64,000 nt of DNA, taken from Bryobacterales bacterium (GTDB lineage: Bacteria > Acidobacteriota > Terriglobia > Bryobacterales > Bryobacteraceae). Position numbers and translations under genes: made by a program. A model generated the notes under the pieces. The model saw only the letters and a list, made by a program, of their open reading frames with translations. It did not search any database and was not told the DNA's origin. This document shows, in pieces, positions 63,807 through 64,000 of this stretch. The stretch is taken from positions 1 to 64,000 of the forward strand of contig JADZCM010000015.1 in the NCBI GenBank assembly GCA_020851555.1, in the 5' to 3' direction. Position 1 is the first letter of the stretch; every line of letters begins with the position of its first letter.

Positions 63807-64000
63807 TTGCTGCCGCAACAGCGAGAGGCACACGTTTGTCGTGCTGGCGGCGAGGAGTCGAACACGAAGGTCCTAGGTCAAGGGCTGATTGACCACATCG
63901 CGCCGCGTTTCGCCCGCGTGCGCTCCGTTCGAGAACTCCGCGAATACCCATGTGGATTTCTTGGTGACCTAAAGTACACGGCTATGGATGCTGCAGATTC
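63807..64000 (+). CDS. unidentified gene, 5' part only
   Basis: Begins at TTG 63807 with AGGAG 7-8 bases upstream and a TATAAT box behind it, and stays open to the window end (64 codons). The visible protein starts LLPQQREAHVCRAGGEESNT and continues GLIDHIAPRFARVRSVRELR and EYPCGFLGDLKYTAMD. The codon composition is less GC-rich than in neighbouring genes. I do not recognise a family. It lies just inside the tRNA-Pro half, on the side expected for an integrated element, so cargo or mobility function is a guess. Confidence 0.5.
   Translation, partial: MLPQQREAHVCRAGGEESNTKVLGQGLIDHIAPRFARVRSVRELREYPCGFLGDLKYTAMDAAD

Overview
The window looks like a chromosomal stretch of a high-GC member of the Acidobacteriota, most likely the Bryobacterales ('Solibacter'-like) group. 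The reasons are a 1157-residue Oar-type TonB-dependent receptor, several DUF1080 (3-keto-disaccharide hydrolase family) proteins next to Tat-exported Gfo/Idh/MocA oxidoreductases, PEP-CTERM proteins, a kinase-fold/TonB fusion and FG-GAP repeat proteins. This placement comes from gene content and was not tested by a database search. I see no rRNA operon, CRISPR array, intact tRNA gene or insertion sequence.

Layout. 1-5962 (minus): a partial RraA-family aldolase, a 3-hydroxyisobutyrate-dehydrogenase-family reductase, the TonB-dependent receptor and a second, exported RraA-like protein behind a near-consensus promoter. 5963-6890: gene remnants. 6891-13815 (plus): a large membrane protein, then dnaG, rpoD and an orphan sugar-binding lipoprotein. 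13848-18025 (minus): an APC permease, and pcrA coupled to a 52-residue very basic protein. 18162-25927 (plus): a 56-residue small protein, mazG, an MFS transporter, an SDR reductase, glcE-glcF-glcD (glycolate oxidase) and a DUF1080 protein, mostly overlapping. 26031-27710 (minus): ribosomal protein S1. 27764-31489 (plus): a sensor kinase/NtrC-type pair, then a PEP-CTERM protein. 31483-34441: a small zinc-ribbon-like protein, tilS and a TPR protein. 34457-38477 (minus): a secreted protein, a mutarotase-like protein with a DUF1080 partner, and a predicted pseudokinase-TonB fusion. 38643-47551: a membrane protein facing a five-gene MoxR-DUF58-BatA-VWA-MFS operon.

47646-54026 is the most structured part. 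A Gfo/Idh/MocA + HEAT-repeat module occurs twice in tandem. The second copy continues into DUF1080 and a truncated, stop-containing mutarotase-like pseudogene. Both copies end in remnants of the same substrate-binding-protein gene, which fixes the duplication breakpoint near 50103. The intact DUF1080-mutarotase pair at 35150-36952 suggests an ancestral unit Gfo/Idh/MocA - HEAT - DUF1080 - mutarotase. 54070-58715 (plus) is a catabolic operon (FG-GAP protein, cupin-type isomerase, cytoplasmic Gfo/Idh/MocA, TIM-barrel isomerase). 58746-61829 (minus) holds a DUF362 protein, a 3-epimerase-like protein and a divergent acetate-kinase-family protein. Together these suggest an oxidise-then-cleave route for glycosides: a Tat-exported dehydrogenase makes a keto-glycoside, a DUF1080 protein cleaves it, and cytoplasmic isomerases, a dehydrogenase and a kinase process the product.

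The right end (62114-64000) has a PEP-CTERM protein and then a 50-bp 3' half of tRNA-Pro(GGG), flanked by a 22/23-bp direct repeat. This is the usual scar or edge of an element integrated in a tRNA gene. Beyond it, an unidentified gene with its own promoter runs off the window.
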